From assembly GCA_963849095.1 (NCBI GenBank), contig CAWKGA010000006.1:1-64000 (forward strand): a stretch of 64,000 bases of DNA, written 5' to 3'. The translations under genes were made by a program, and so were the position numbers. This document shows, in pieces, positions 55,027-63,043 of this stretch (position 1 is the stretch's first letter; every line of letters begins with the position of its first letter). The notes beneath the pieces were generated by a model. The model was not told the origin of the DNA. It saw nothing but the letters and a program-made list of their open reading frames with translations, and searched no databases. Origin of the DNA: JASHUC01 sp963849095. Its GTDB lineage: Bacteria; Pseudomonadota; Gammaproteobacteria; Steroidobacterales; Steroidobacteraceae.

Positions 55027-55719
55027 TCAGGCGAGACCCGTCCCGGATGTCGGATCCGCCACCGCTGGCTTCAGTCGGCGCATCACCCGGCGATAGTCGA
55101 TCACCACCCACACCGCGAACAGCGGAGCGCCGATCGAGGCTGCGATCAGATACGGCGTGACGCCGTTGCATAACGTCACCACGGGAAGCAGGTACAGGAT
55201 GTCCTCCGTCTCGAATCCGGCGAGCGAGGCCTGCTGGCTCGCCGGCTTGCCGCCCATCTCCTCGATGCGTATGCGCAAGAAGAAGATCAATGCGACGGCG
55301 GTTCCGGCGATCGCGCCGAGCGCGTCAGGCGGGACCCCGAGCAGCCCCGGCGAGGCGCTCATCCCGATCCCCATCGCAATGAAAAGCAGGATCGTGACGG
55401 CGGCGTCGCTCGCCAGATCGTACCAGTGCCCGAGCCGGCTCGCCTTGCCGCTCATCCGCGCGAGCTCGCCATCCGCGTGGTCGAGGAAGTTCGACAGCAC
55501 GAGCAGCAGCGCGGCCAGGTTCGACCAGCCGTACGTTCCGCGCGTGAAAGCGGTAGCTGCAGCGAGGCCGACCGCCAGCCGGATGGTGGTCAGGTGGTTG
55601 GGCGTGACCCGGCTGCTCGTGAGCGGCGCGACCATGAGGCGCGCCAAGCGCGCGTCCCAAGGCCGGACCGCGAGGCTGACAGCGGAGAAATCGGCCGGCT
55701 TCGACATAACGGTCGCCAC
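55027..55719 (-). CDS. CDP-alcohol phosphatidyltransferase, first gene of the phosphonate operon
   Basis: The product (230 aa) is a membrane enzyme with the complete CDP-AP motif D-x2-D-G-x2-A-R-x8-G-x3-D-x3-D. The residues are Asp80, Asp83, Gly84, Ala87, Arg88, Gly97, Asp101 and Asp105 (in NFLDHADGELARM and GHWYDLASD). It has about six helices. Family members move a phospho-alcohol between CMP and an acceptor. With CMP-AEP as donor and diacylglycerol or a similar lipid alcohol as acceptor, the product would be a phosphonolipid. The start is uncertain: GTG 55719 or ATG 55707, neither with a strong ribosome-binding site. The 180 bp upstream must hold the operon promoter. Confidence 0.88.
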   Translation of the reverse strand: MATVMSKPADFSAVSLAVRPWDARLARLMVAPLTSSRVTPNHLTTIRLAVGLAAATAFTRGTYGWSNLAALLLVLSNFLDHADGELARMSGKASRLGHWYDLASDAAVTILLFIAMGIGMSASPGLLGVPPDALGAIAGTAVALIFFLRIRIEEMGGKPASQQASLAGFETEDILYLLPVVTLCNGVTPYLIAASIGAPLFAVWVVIDYRRVMRRLKPAVADPTSGTGLA

Positions 55720-55901
55720 GAGAAGGCCCGCCCGTATGATGGTCTACAGGCTCATTCTAACCACTTTTGCGAGTGTAACCGGAATGTAAACTGCCGGCTC
55801 GACCCGTGATGGCGCCGGCAGCGGCCGGGTGCCGTCGCTCGCGTCGCAGGCACTGCGCGGGGGGCCCCGGGGCCGACTCAACGGGCTCGGGAACGCAGGC
55901 G

Positions 55902-56546
55902 CTAAGTCGTCGATCGCGAGAACGAGACCCCGCACGAATGATCCGGGCAGTATCCGCCCGGATTCTTCGCGAGGTACTGCTGGTGGTAGTCCTCCGCGTA
56001 GTAGAACTCCGGCGCCTCCCGGATCTCGGTCGTGATGGCGCCGAAGCCGGCCGCGGTCAATCTCTGCTGAAACGCCTGCTTCGATCCCTCCGCCGCCCGG
56101 CGCTGCTCCTCGTCCAGCACGTAGATGGCCGAGCGGTACTGGGTGCCCCTGTCGTTCCCCTGGCGCATGCCCTGCGTCGGATCGTGGCTCTCCCAGAATT
56201 GCTCGAGGAGCTCCCGATAGGACACCTTCGCCGGATCGAAGACGATGCGCACGACTTCGGTGTGGCCGGTTCGGCCGGTGCACACCTCATCGTACGTCGG
56301 ATTCGGGGTGTGGCCGCCCGCATAGCCGACGGCGGTCGAATAGACGCCGGGCACCTGCCAGAAGTGCTTCTCGGCGCCCCAGAAGCAGCCGAGCCCGAAG
56401 ATGGCTTCCATCAGCCCCGCAGGAAACGGCGGCACGATGCGCCGTCCGTTCACGAAGTGAGTCTCGGGAACGGTCAGGGGCGCCGCCCGTCCGGGCAAGG
56501 CCTCCAGTGGAGAGGGTATCTCCGATTTGGCGCGAAAAAGAGCCAT
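55902..56546 (-). CDS. msrA: Peptide methionine sulfoxide reductase A
   Basis: The enzyme (214 aa) reduces methionine-S-sulfoxide in proteins. The catalytic Cys is in GLGCFWGAEKHFWQ, and the family core YAGGHTPNPTYDEVCTGRTGH is present. The C-terminal Cys pair in YCPDHSCG supplies resolving residues. About 45 residues precede the catalytic domain, as in the MsrA subgroup of E. coli type. The ATG at 56546 has GGGAG upstream. It lies upstream of the phosphonate operon on the same strand with a 180-bp gap, so it is probably a separate unit. Confidence 0.95.
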   Translation of the reverse strand: MALFRAKSEIPSPLEALPGRAAPLTVPETHFVNGRRIVPPFPAGLMEAIFGLGCFWGAEKHFWQVPGVYSTAVGYAGGHTPNPTYDEVCTGRTGHTEVVRIVFDPAKVSYRELLEQFWESHDPTQGMRQGNDRGTQYRSAIYVLDEEQRRAAEGSKQAFQQRLTAAGFGAITTEIREAPEFYYAEDYHQQYLAKNPGGYCPDHSCGVSFSRSTT

Positions 56547-56663
56547 GAGAGACGAGCTCCCTCGATGCCGCAGGCTGTGGACAGTGTGGGGACGGGGGCC
56601 ACGCAACACAAGCCGGGCCGGCGCGCTTCCACCCCCGGAGAGAAAATCGGTAAGCTTGGGGGC

Positions 56664-56930
56664 ATGGGAATCAACCAGGCTCACAACCTCCGAGCGCCTC
56701 CGAGCGAGAAGCTGCAGCCCTATGGCGTCCGCGTCAGCCTTCCGTCCGGGGACCCCTTCCGCAAGCTCTTGGGCCCCCAGTGGAGCCGCGTTCACTGGTA
56801 CGCCACGCGCGAGGAGCGCGACGGCGCGCTCGAGGACATGAGCCGCCGCCACGAGTACTCGCGCTCGGGCGACCGCCCCTCGCTCGTCTTCGAGAAGGTC
56901 GAGAAGCTGGCCGAGAGCCGCGGGTTCTAG
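56664..56930 (+). CDS. Small hypothetical protein, 88 aa
   Basis: I do not recognise this protein. It starts at ATG 56664 with a G-rich ribosome-binding site (GGGGG at -6) and is basic and soluble. A pattern WSRVHWYATREERDGALEDM suggests a short strand followed by a helix, as in DUF-type single-domain proteins. It diverges from msrA and converges with the patatin gene, ending 25 bp from that gene's stop. Confidence 0.55.
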   Translation: MGINQAHNLRAPPSEKLQPYGVRVSLPSGDPFRKLLGPQWSRVHWYATREERDGALEDMSRRHEYSRSGDRPSLVFEKVEKLAESRGF

Positions 56931-56955
56931 CGGCGGGCAGGGCCGCCGCGGGCGG

Positions 56956-59268
56956 TCAGAACGTGCGGCCGAGCAAGAGGTAGAAAGCCTCCATGCCGGT
57001 CTGATCGATGCCCGTCGCGAGGTATACCGGTCCGAGCGGCGTGTCGAGCCCGAGAAATACGCTCCCGTCCTTGCGCAGGGAGTCGAAATTGATGCTCTGG
57101 CGGTCCTGCCAGACATTCCCCGCCTCGAGCGAGAAGCCGACGTAGGCGGGAAAGTCGAACAGCCCCTCCCCGCCGCTGCCGATCTTGCGGTAGAGCAGGA
57201 AGCGCGCGATGCCGAAGTTCGATCCCGCGAGCGATTCGGCCGGAAGTCCGGAAAGATCGAACAGCCCCCCGAGCATGAACTGCGTGTGCAGGTCGAGCGG
57301 CGCGGTCTGGTTGAGCGTCGTTCCGCCCGTCGTCCAGAGAATGGCCGTCTCGCGGCCGAACGACATGGCTCCGAGCCAGTTGAGCGTGACCTGGTTGAGC
57401 GGATTCTCGGAGCCTGCCGCGTCCTGCTGCTTCACCCAGCTGTTCTCGCTGTTCCATTGCACGGTCGCAAGCTCTCCGGAGTGGGGGAAATCCACATCGT
57501 CCAGCTGATCGTACGAGAAGCGCACGAAGTAGCCGTAGTCGCGGAAGCGCGTCGTGGGCAGATCCGGAGCGCCGATGCGCACGTAGGAGGTGCCCTCGTC
57601 GTGCAGCAGCCCGACGCGGGCCTCGCCCCAGTTGCCGAGCTGGCGGCCGAAGTCGAGGCCGTAGTCGAAGTCGCGCAGCCTGAAGTCGGCGGTCTCCTGC
57701 TCGGTCGCGTTGATGAGGGGCACGTTGGTCGCCGAGTACTCGATATTCGGCAGGATGAAGTACGTCCAGTAGTTGGAAAGCGGCAGGAAGAACTCCGAGT
57801 AGATGTGCGGTGAGACACCTTCCTGCAGATCCCAGACCCACTCCGAGCCCGTGGAGGTGAGCTCCGACATCACGAGAAGGGCCTCCGCGTTGTAGACGGC
57901 GTTGCCCTGGAAGTCGTCCTGCAGATTCAAGCCGAACCGTACGTAGTCCGGGCCGTACGAGTTGCGCTCGGCCGAGAGGTCGAGGCCGTCCTCGCCGTTG
58001 TCGTTCGCGATTCGGTAGTCGAGGATCGCGAGATCGCCGCGCCCGTAGAGGTCCGTGACCCGGCTGTCCACCACTTTCGGATCGAGGCGCTTGCCGATGA
58101 GGTCGTCGAACAGCGCGTTGAGCGATGCCTCGTAACGCTTGGAGTCGGGGTCCACGCGCACGAACTGGATCACCGGCAGCTGCTCGCGCGCCGCTTGGCG
58201 CCGGGCGACGTAATCGGTGTAGGCCTGTGGACTCACCTCGAGCGCGGCGAGGCGCGGCGTTGCCGCGCGCGCAGCCTGCTCGCCCAAGGCGATGGCCCGC
58301 TTCACGATGCCAAAGTCGAAGGAGGAAGCATCCCCCAGCTGCGGCGTGATGAGAACGTCGCGCGGCGTCAAGGTGTTGAGCTGCCGCTCGGACTCCCGGC
58401 GGATGAGGATACCGAGCATCTGGTTCGAGATGGCCCCCGGGCTCACGAGCTTGGTGCGCGGATACAGCTGAAAGCCGACATCGACGACGATGAGGACATC
58501 CACGTGCATCTCGCGCGCGACATCGATCGGCAAGTTCTCGGCGATGCCGCCATCGACCAGCAGGCGTCCCTCGCGCTCGACCGGGCTGAAGATGCCCGGA
58601 GCGGACAGGCTCGCGCGCATCGCGGTGGTGAGATCGCCCGCTCGCATGACGACAGGCTCGCCGGTCGACAGATCGGTTGCGACCGCCCGGAACGGAGTCG
58701 GCAGATCGTTGAAGCTCGTGATGCCGGAGATCGGCAGCGTGAGCCGCCTCAGTATCCTCGTCAGGGTCTCCCCCTCGATCAGGCCCGACGGCAGCCGCAG
58801 CTTTCCGCCCCGGATGCCGAGCGGAAGCTTCACCGGGAATTGCAGGTCTTCCTCCTTGCGGCGAAAGCTGAGCTCCCTGCGCGGGGACACGTCGCTGAAC
58901 GCGTCGTTCCAGTTCACCGAGCCCATGACCGACTCGATCTCGCTCGGCGAGAGCCCGCTCGCGTAGAGCCCTCCGACCACGGCGCCCATGCTCGTCCCGG
59001 CAATGGCGTCGATCGGGATGTGCATCTCCGCGAGCATCTTGAGCACGCCGATGTGCGCGGCGCCGCGCGCCCCTCCGCCGGACAGTACCAGGCCGATCCG
59101 CAGCCGGTGCGGTGCGGTGACCTGCGATTGGACCTCGCTCGATGCCGGGGACTGGTCCCCGTCCGCAGCTCGGGCGGTGATGGAGCCGAGGACCAGCCAT
59201 CCGAGAGCCGCCGCCATGGCGCTCAAGGCCCCGACGCGGAGAGGAACCACCCGATGTGAAGGATTCAC
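56956..59268 (-). CDS. Patatin-like phospholipase with C-terminal beta-barrel (type Vd/PlpD-like)
   Basis: The protein (770 aa) has a signal peptide (to about residue 35) and a patatin lipase domain with the oxyanion loop SGGGARGAAHIGVL. The nucleophile is Ser93 in GTSMG and the dyad Asp239 is in LLVDGGIAEN. A POTRA-like linker lies at about 370-430. A BamA-type barrel fills the rest and ends in LLLGRTF. This is the layout of PlpD, a type Vd autotransporter that presents a phospholipase A at the cell surface. The start is GTG 59268 with a weak ribosome-binding site. Confidence 0.9.
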   Translation of the reverse strand: MNPSHRVVPLRVGALSAMAAALGWLVLGSITARAADGDQSPASSEVQSQVTAPHRLRIGLVLSGGGARGAAHIGVLKMLAEMHIPIDAIAGTSMGAVVGGLYASGLSPSEIESVMGSVNWNDAFSDVSPRRELSFRRKEEDLQFPVKLPLGIRGGKLRLPSGLIEGETLTRILRRLTLPISGITSFNDLPTPFRAVATDLSTGEPVVMRAGDLTTAMRASLSAPGIFSPVEREGRLLVDGGIAENLPIDVAREMHVDVLIVVDVGFQLYPRTKLVSPGAISNQMLGILIRRESERQLNTLTPRDVLITPQLGDASSFDFGIVKRAIALGEQAARAATPRLAALEVSPQAYTDYVARRQAAREQLPVIQFVRVDPDSKRYEASLNALFDDLIGKRLDPKVVDSRVTDLYGRGDLAILDYRIANDNGEDGLDLSAERNSYGPDYVRFGLNLQDDFQGNAVYNAEALLVMSELTSTGSEWVWDLQEGVSPHIYSEFFLPLSNYWTYFILPNIEYSATNVPLINATEQETADFRLRDFDYGLDFGRQLGNWGEARVGLLHDEGTSYVRIGAPDLPTTRFRDYGYFVRFSYDQLDDVDFPHSGELATVQWNSENSWVKQQDAAGSENPLNQVTLNWLGAMSFGRETAILWTTGGTTLNQTAPLDLHTQFMLGGLFDLSGLPAESLAGSNFGIARFLLYRKIGSGGEGLFDFPAYVGFSLEAGNVWQDRQSINFDSLRKDGSVFLGLDTPLGPVYLATGIDQTGMEAFYLLLGRTF

Positions 59269-59382
59269 GTGAGCAAGAATACCAGTCTCGCTCGCGGCCG
59301 CACGCGGCCCCCCGCCGGCCGCTGCTTGGAGATTGGGCCCGTAGCTGAGTAAGCTGTGCGGCTAAATCGTCCGAGGATTGGC

Positions 59383-60132
59383 ATGTCGCTGCTGCACCTT
59401 TCCGTCCCCTTCATCGTCATCGTAGTGGTGCTCATCGTCCATATCATCAAGACTGGACGGAACTGGCTCTGGATCTGGGTCCTCGTGCTGCTCCCCGGTG
59501 CCGGAATCATCGCGTATGTCGTCGTGGAGCTGCTGCCCGCGCTGTTCCGCAGCCAGGGAGCCCGGCGCACGGCGCGCGGCATGAAGAAGGCGCTCGACCC
59601 CGGGGCCGACCTGCGCCGCTACGAGAATGAGGCGCGGATCAGCGGCAACGTGGCGAGCCGGCAGCGCTATGCAGACGAGCTGGTGCGGCATGGCCGCCAC
59701 GATGAGGCCATTGCGACTTACCACCAGACTCTGACCGGACTGTACGCGCAGGACCCAAACCTGATGCTGGGACTCGCCAAAGCGCAGTTCGGCAAGGGCG
59801 ACGGCTCCGCCGCCCGCGCCACTCTCGATGAGCTCATCCGGCTCAATCCGGACTTCCGCTCTCCCGAGGGCCATCTGCTCTATGCCCGCGCGCTCGAGAC
59901 CGAGGGCAACGTCACGAAGGCCCTCGAGGAGTACAAGGTCCTCGCGCCCTCCTATCCGGGCGCCGAAGCCTCCGTGCGCTATGCGCAGCTACTCAAAGCC
60001 CAGGGCAAGGGCCCCGAAGCCGCGAGCGTCGCGCGCGAGCTGCTCGAGCAGGCCCGCATTGCGCCCGCCCACTACCGGCGGGCTCAACGAATGTGGCTCG
60101 AGAGCGCGCAGCGGCTCGCGGCGGGGCATTAG
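59383..60132 (+). CDS. Membrane-anchored TPR protein
   Basis: The protein (249 aa) has two N-terminal membrane helices (VPFIVIVVVLIVHII and LWIWVLVLLPGAGIIAYVVVELL), resembling a PLDc_N-type anchor. At least three tetratricopeptide repeats follow, from about residue 90: RYADELVRHGRHDEAIATYH and LLYARALETEGNVTKALEEY are typical. It likely scaffolds protein contacts at the inner membrane; the partner is unknown. The ATG at 59383 has GAGGATTGG upstream. The 3' end overlaps aguA by 4 bp, convergent. Confidence 0.8.
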   Translation: MSLLHLSVPFIVIVVVLIVHIIKTGRNWLWIWVLVLLPGAGIIAYVVVELLPALFRSQGARRTARGMKKALDPGADLRRYENEARISGNVASRQRYADELVRHGRHDEAIATYHQTLTGLYAQDPNLMLGLAKAQFGKGDGSAARATLDELIRLNPDFRSPEGHLLYARALETEGNVTKALEEYKVLAPSYPGAEASVRYAQLLKAQGKGPEAASVARELLEQARIAPAHYRRAQRMWLESAQRLAAGH

Positions 60133-61259
60133 GCGCGGGGCTCAGCCGCAGGCCGGCGCCGCCTCCCGCGGGCCGGCACCTGCTGCGTGAGGCAGTGAAT
60201 ATTGCCGCCGCCCAGGAGAATCTCGCGCGCGGGAATGCCGACGACGCGGCGCCCGGGGAATAGCCGCTTGAGCCGGGCGGCGGCCAGCCGGTCGGTGCGG
60301 CGATCAAGCAGAGGCATCACGATGCCGCCGTTCGCCGCGTAGAAATTGATGTAGCTCGCCGCGAGCCGCTCACCCGCGCGCCGCCGCTTCGTCCCCTCGC
60401 GCGGGATGACGCCCGCCGCCTCCTTCGCGGTGAGCGTGAGCGGACCCGGCATGGGGAGCTTCCGCACCTTGAAGCGCCGCCCGCACGCGTCGCGCCCATC
60501 GAGCAGCCGGGCCAGTGCGTCCAGCGAGGCGGCATGCTGCGGATCGCGGCGATTGTCGGTCCACGTGAGGGCGACCTCGCCCGGCCGGACGAAGCAGGCG
60601 AGATTGTCGATGTGGCCGCTCGTCTCATCGTGCGGTACGCCCCGCCCGAGCCAGACGATCGTGCTCACGCCAAGATAGGACTTGAGGTGCGCCTCGATGT
60701 CCTCCCGGCGCAGCGCGGGGTTGCGATTGGGATTGAGCAGGCATTCCTCGGTCACGAGCGCCGTCCCCTCGCCGTCCACGTGAACGGCGCCGCCTTCGTT
60801 GACGAGCGGCGCCGCATAGCGTTCGCAGCCTTCGAGCTCGAGGACCTTGCGCGCCACCCGCTCATCCTGGTCCCAGGGAAAGTACAGGCCGCCCTCCAGC
60901 CCTCCCCAGGCGTTGAAGCGCCAGTCGACCCCGCGGCGCTCGCCGCGCGCGTTCACGACGAATGTCGGCCCCACATCCCGCATCCAGCAGTCGTCATGAG
61001 ACAGCTCGACGACCCGCACCTCGGCCGGCAGCAAGGCCCGCGCACGATCGAATTGCGGCCCGGAGGCCCCGACCGTGACGGGCTCGAACTGCGAGAGGGC
61101 GGCGGCGAGCGCCGCCAATGCGCGCTGCGCCGGCTGTGCCGCGTCGCGCCAGTTATCCGGTCGCTCCGGCCAGAGCATCCAGCATCCCGCGTGCGGCCCG
61201 AGCTCGCTCGGCATCCAGAAACCGTCACTGGCAGGGGTGCTCGTGAGCGTGCGGGCCAT
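60129..61259 (-). CDS. aguA: Agmatine deiminase
   Basis: The enzyme (376 aa) converts agmatine to N-carbamoylputrescine in putrescine synthesis. It belongs to the PAD-like guanidino-modifying family. Motifs are MPSELGPHAGCWMLWPERPDNW, SHDDCWMRDVGPTFVV, DETSGHIDNLACFVRPG and the catalytic Cys in LGGGNIHCLTQQ near residue 358. The family partner AguB is not in the window. The C-terminal tail is short and Arg-rich. Confidence 0.96.
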   Translation of the reverse strand: MARTLTSTPASDGFWMPSELGPHAGCWMLWPERPDNWRDAAQPAQRALAALAAALSQFEPVTVGASGPQFDRARALLPAEVRVVELSHDDCWMRDVGPTFVVNARGERRGVDWRFNAWGGLEGGLYFPWDQDERVARKVLELEGCERYAAPLVNEGGAVHVDGEGTALVTEECLLNPNRNPALRREDIEAHLKSYLGVSTIVWLGRGVPHDETSGHIDNLACFVRPGEVALTWTDNRRDPQHAASLDALARLLDGRDACGRRFKVRKLPMPGPLTLTAKEAAGVIPREGTKRRRAGERLAASYINFYAANGGIVMPLLDRRTDRLAAARLKRLFPGRRVVGIPAREILLGGGNIHCLTQQVPARGRRRRPAAEPRA

Positions 61260-61365
61260 GATCCATTGTAGCGGCCGGCGCCAACGGCCGGCGGCGGCGG
61301 CGGCGGCGTGCGAGCCTCGCTCGAAGCGGGGGCCGGGGCGAGCCCACGCCTGCGGCGGCCGCGGG

Positions 61366-61998
61366 CTACCCCTTCAGGGCGTCGAGCAGAGGCCGGCGCA
61401 GCGAGGTGAGCGCGGCCATGACGACCGCCACCGCGGCAAGATGCAGCGTCAGGTCGATGACCGTCACGTCGAAGGGATGGAAAAACTGCAGCACGAAAGC
61501 GGCGGTCGCGGCCGCACCGAGCGAGCCCAGCGCGGCGACCGGCAGCGGCGCGATCGGCCGGGCGCGGCGCAGCATCCACATCAGGGAAGCACCGAGCGGC
61601 GTGCTCACCGCGACGATGAACACGAAGCAGTGCGAGCTCTCACCGACGCCGCTGCCGAGCCCGTTCTCGAGGCACCCGAGACCGCTCGCGGCGAGCCACA
61701 CCAGGAACGGGGGGAGCGGCAAGGCGGCCCAGCGCAGCGAACGTCCAGGGACGGACAGCTCAAAGGCCGCGAAAATACCGGCGATGCCTGTCAGCGCGGT
61801 GGCGGCGCATTCGACCGCCACGCGCGGAGTTGCGACGCGCTGCCAGAACACGCCGAGATTCGCGAAGCTCAGAATCACCGCCAGGCTCACGGCGGCCACC
61901 ACGGCAAGCCATTCCAGCGCTCGCACGGCGGGCGAGCGCAGTCGCTCGACGGGCTCGAGCCCGTTCGCCAGCTCCGCAATCAACTTCTCAGTGTCCAC
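61366..61998 (-). CDS. nrsF: NrsF-type (DUF1109) membrane anti-sigma factor
   Basis: The product (210 aa) has six predicted helices after a cytosolic N-terminus that begins MDTEKLIAELANGLEPVERL. This is the DUF1109/NrsF pattern. NrsF holds SigF-type ECF sigma factors at the membrane until metal or oxidative stress. Conserved Cys residues occur in VECAATAL, GLGCLEN and SSHCFVF and may sense the signal. The start overlaps the end of the sigma gene by 11 bp, so the two are coupled. Confidence 0.88.
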   Translation of the reverse strand: MDTEKLIAELANGLEPVERLRSPAVRALEWLAVVAAVSLAVILSFANLGVFWQRVATPRVAVECAATALTGIAGIFAAFELSVPGRSLRWAALPLPPFLVWLAASGLGCLENGLGSGVGESSHCFVFIVAVSTPLGASLMWMLRRARPIAPLPVAALGSLGAAATAAFVLQFFHPFDVTVIDLTLHLAAVAVVMAALTSLRRPLLDALKG

Positions 61999-62623
61999 TG
62001 CGCTCCTCGAACAACCGGCGCAGCGCCTTCACCGCCCGGTGGACGTTGACCTTCAGCGCACCGACCGATTGGCCCGAAACCGCCGACGCCTCCGTGAGGG
62101 TCATCTCCTTGAGTTTCAGGGACTCGATCGCCTGGCGCTGCCGCGGCGGCAGCCGCTGAAGCATCTGCCCCAGCTCCTCCGCGGCGCGGAGTGCCTCCAG
62201 TTCCTTATTCGCTGGAGCCTCGGCAAAGGTTTCATCGGTCTGCGCGCTCGCGGCGAGCCCGTCCTCGCCCGGCTCGAAGCCGTCGCCGTGACCCGCATCG
62301 TCGGCCCGCACCTCATGACGCTCGACGCGCCGGCGGCGTCGCAGCGCATCGATGGTGCGCCGCGATGCGATCGAGGCCAGCCACGGGGTGAAAGGACGCC
62401 CGGGATCGTAGGTGTGCCGCACGCGATGCACCGTGAGGAGCGTGTCCTGCACGATCTCCTCCACGTCGCTGCGCTCGCTGCAGCGGCGCCGGGCCAACGC
62501 ACGCACGAACGGCGTGATCTCGTGCAGCAGACGCTCGTACTCGCGACGCCCGCCGGCCTGCGCTGCCTGCATGAGCTGAGACCAGGCGCGATCCCGTTCT
62601 TCGCGCTCGGAATGGACCTGCAT
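61988..62623 (-). CDS. sigF: SigF-like ECF sigma factor (ECF16 type)
   Basis: The protein (211 aa) has region 2 (SDVEEIVQDTLLTVHRVRHTY, FTPWLASIASRRTIDALRRR) and region 4 (LQRLPPRQRQAIESLKLKEM, AVSGQSVGALKVNVHRAVKA). Its pairing with NrsF and divergence from bufferin genes match the SigF system known in Caulobacter, which responds to metals. An acidic insert joins the two regions. The ATG at 62623 has no clear ribosome-binding site. Confidence 0.88.
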   Translation of the reverse strand: MQVHSEREERDRAWSQLMQAAQAGGRREYERLLHEITPFVRALARRRCSERSDVEEIVQDTLLTVHRVRHTYDPGRPFTPWLASIASRRTIDALRRRRRVERHEVRADDAGHGDGFEPGEDGLAASAQTDETFAEAPANKELEALRAAEELGQMLQRLPPRQRQAIESLKLKEMTLTEASAVSGQSVGALKVNVHRAVKALRRLFEERSGH

Positions 62624-62633
62624 GCGGCGCAGT

Positions 62634-62658
62634 GTAACCTTTTGCCCCGCACGGCGAA
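62634..62658 (+). promoter_or_regulatory. Probable SigF-type promoter of the bufferin operon
   Basis: GTAACC (62634-62639), 15 bp, CGAA (62655-62658) resembles the GTAACC/CGAA elements I recall for SigF-controlled genes. It lies about 50 bp before the bufA1 start and points towards it. Confidence 0.6.
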
Positions 62659-62708
62659 CTTATCACTCGAGGCCTCAATTCCGGGGCCGAGCCAACGAAG
62701 AGGAAGCC

Positions 62709-63023
62709 ATGATGAACAAGTACGCATCCGCCGTTTCCACCCTGTCCGTCGCCATCGGCCTGGCGCTCGGCGCCGGCGCTCCGGCAGTCCAGGCCGAGGG
62801 CATGGCCAGCATGTCGCCGACCGCCAAGGCCAATGCGATGCGTGCGGAACAGCAGCACCTCGAGAAGTGCTACGGCATCAACCGCGCGGCCAAGAACGAC
62901 TGCGCCGCCGGAGTCCATTCCTGCGCCGGGCAGGCGACGCGCGCCCGCGACCCGAAATCCTTCGTGCTGCTGCCCGCGGGCGCCTGCAGCAAGATCCAGG
63001 GCGGCTCGCTCCAGCCGATGTAG
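62709..63023 (+). CDS. bufA1: Bufferin precursor BufA1 (DUF2282)
   Basis: The precursor (104 aa) has a signal peptide cut near AVQA (residue 29). The core has four conserved Cys (54, 65, 72, 93) in LEKCYGINRAAKNDC, HSCAGQ and LLPAGACSKI. This is the DUF2282 pattern, now called bufferins: ribosomally made peptides whose Cys residues are oxidised by a DUF692 enzyme and which bind copper in the periplasm. The ATG at 62709 has GAGGAAG upstream. bufB follows 20 bp downstream. Confidence 0.92.
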   Translation: MMNKYASAVSTLSVAIGLALGAGAPAVQAEGMASMSPTAKANAMRAEQQHLEKCYGINRAAKNDCAAGVHSCAGQATRARDPKSFVLLPAGACSKIQGGSLQPM

Positions 63024-63043
63024 CGCTCGGCAACGATGAACCG

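Noticed and set aside
55720..55901. Promoter of the phosphonate operon
   Set aside because: A TTACAC and a TAGAAT are present on the minus strand but only about 13 bp apart, too short for a confident sigma-70 call.
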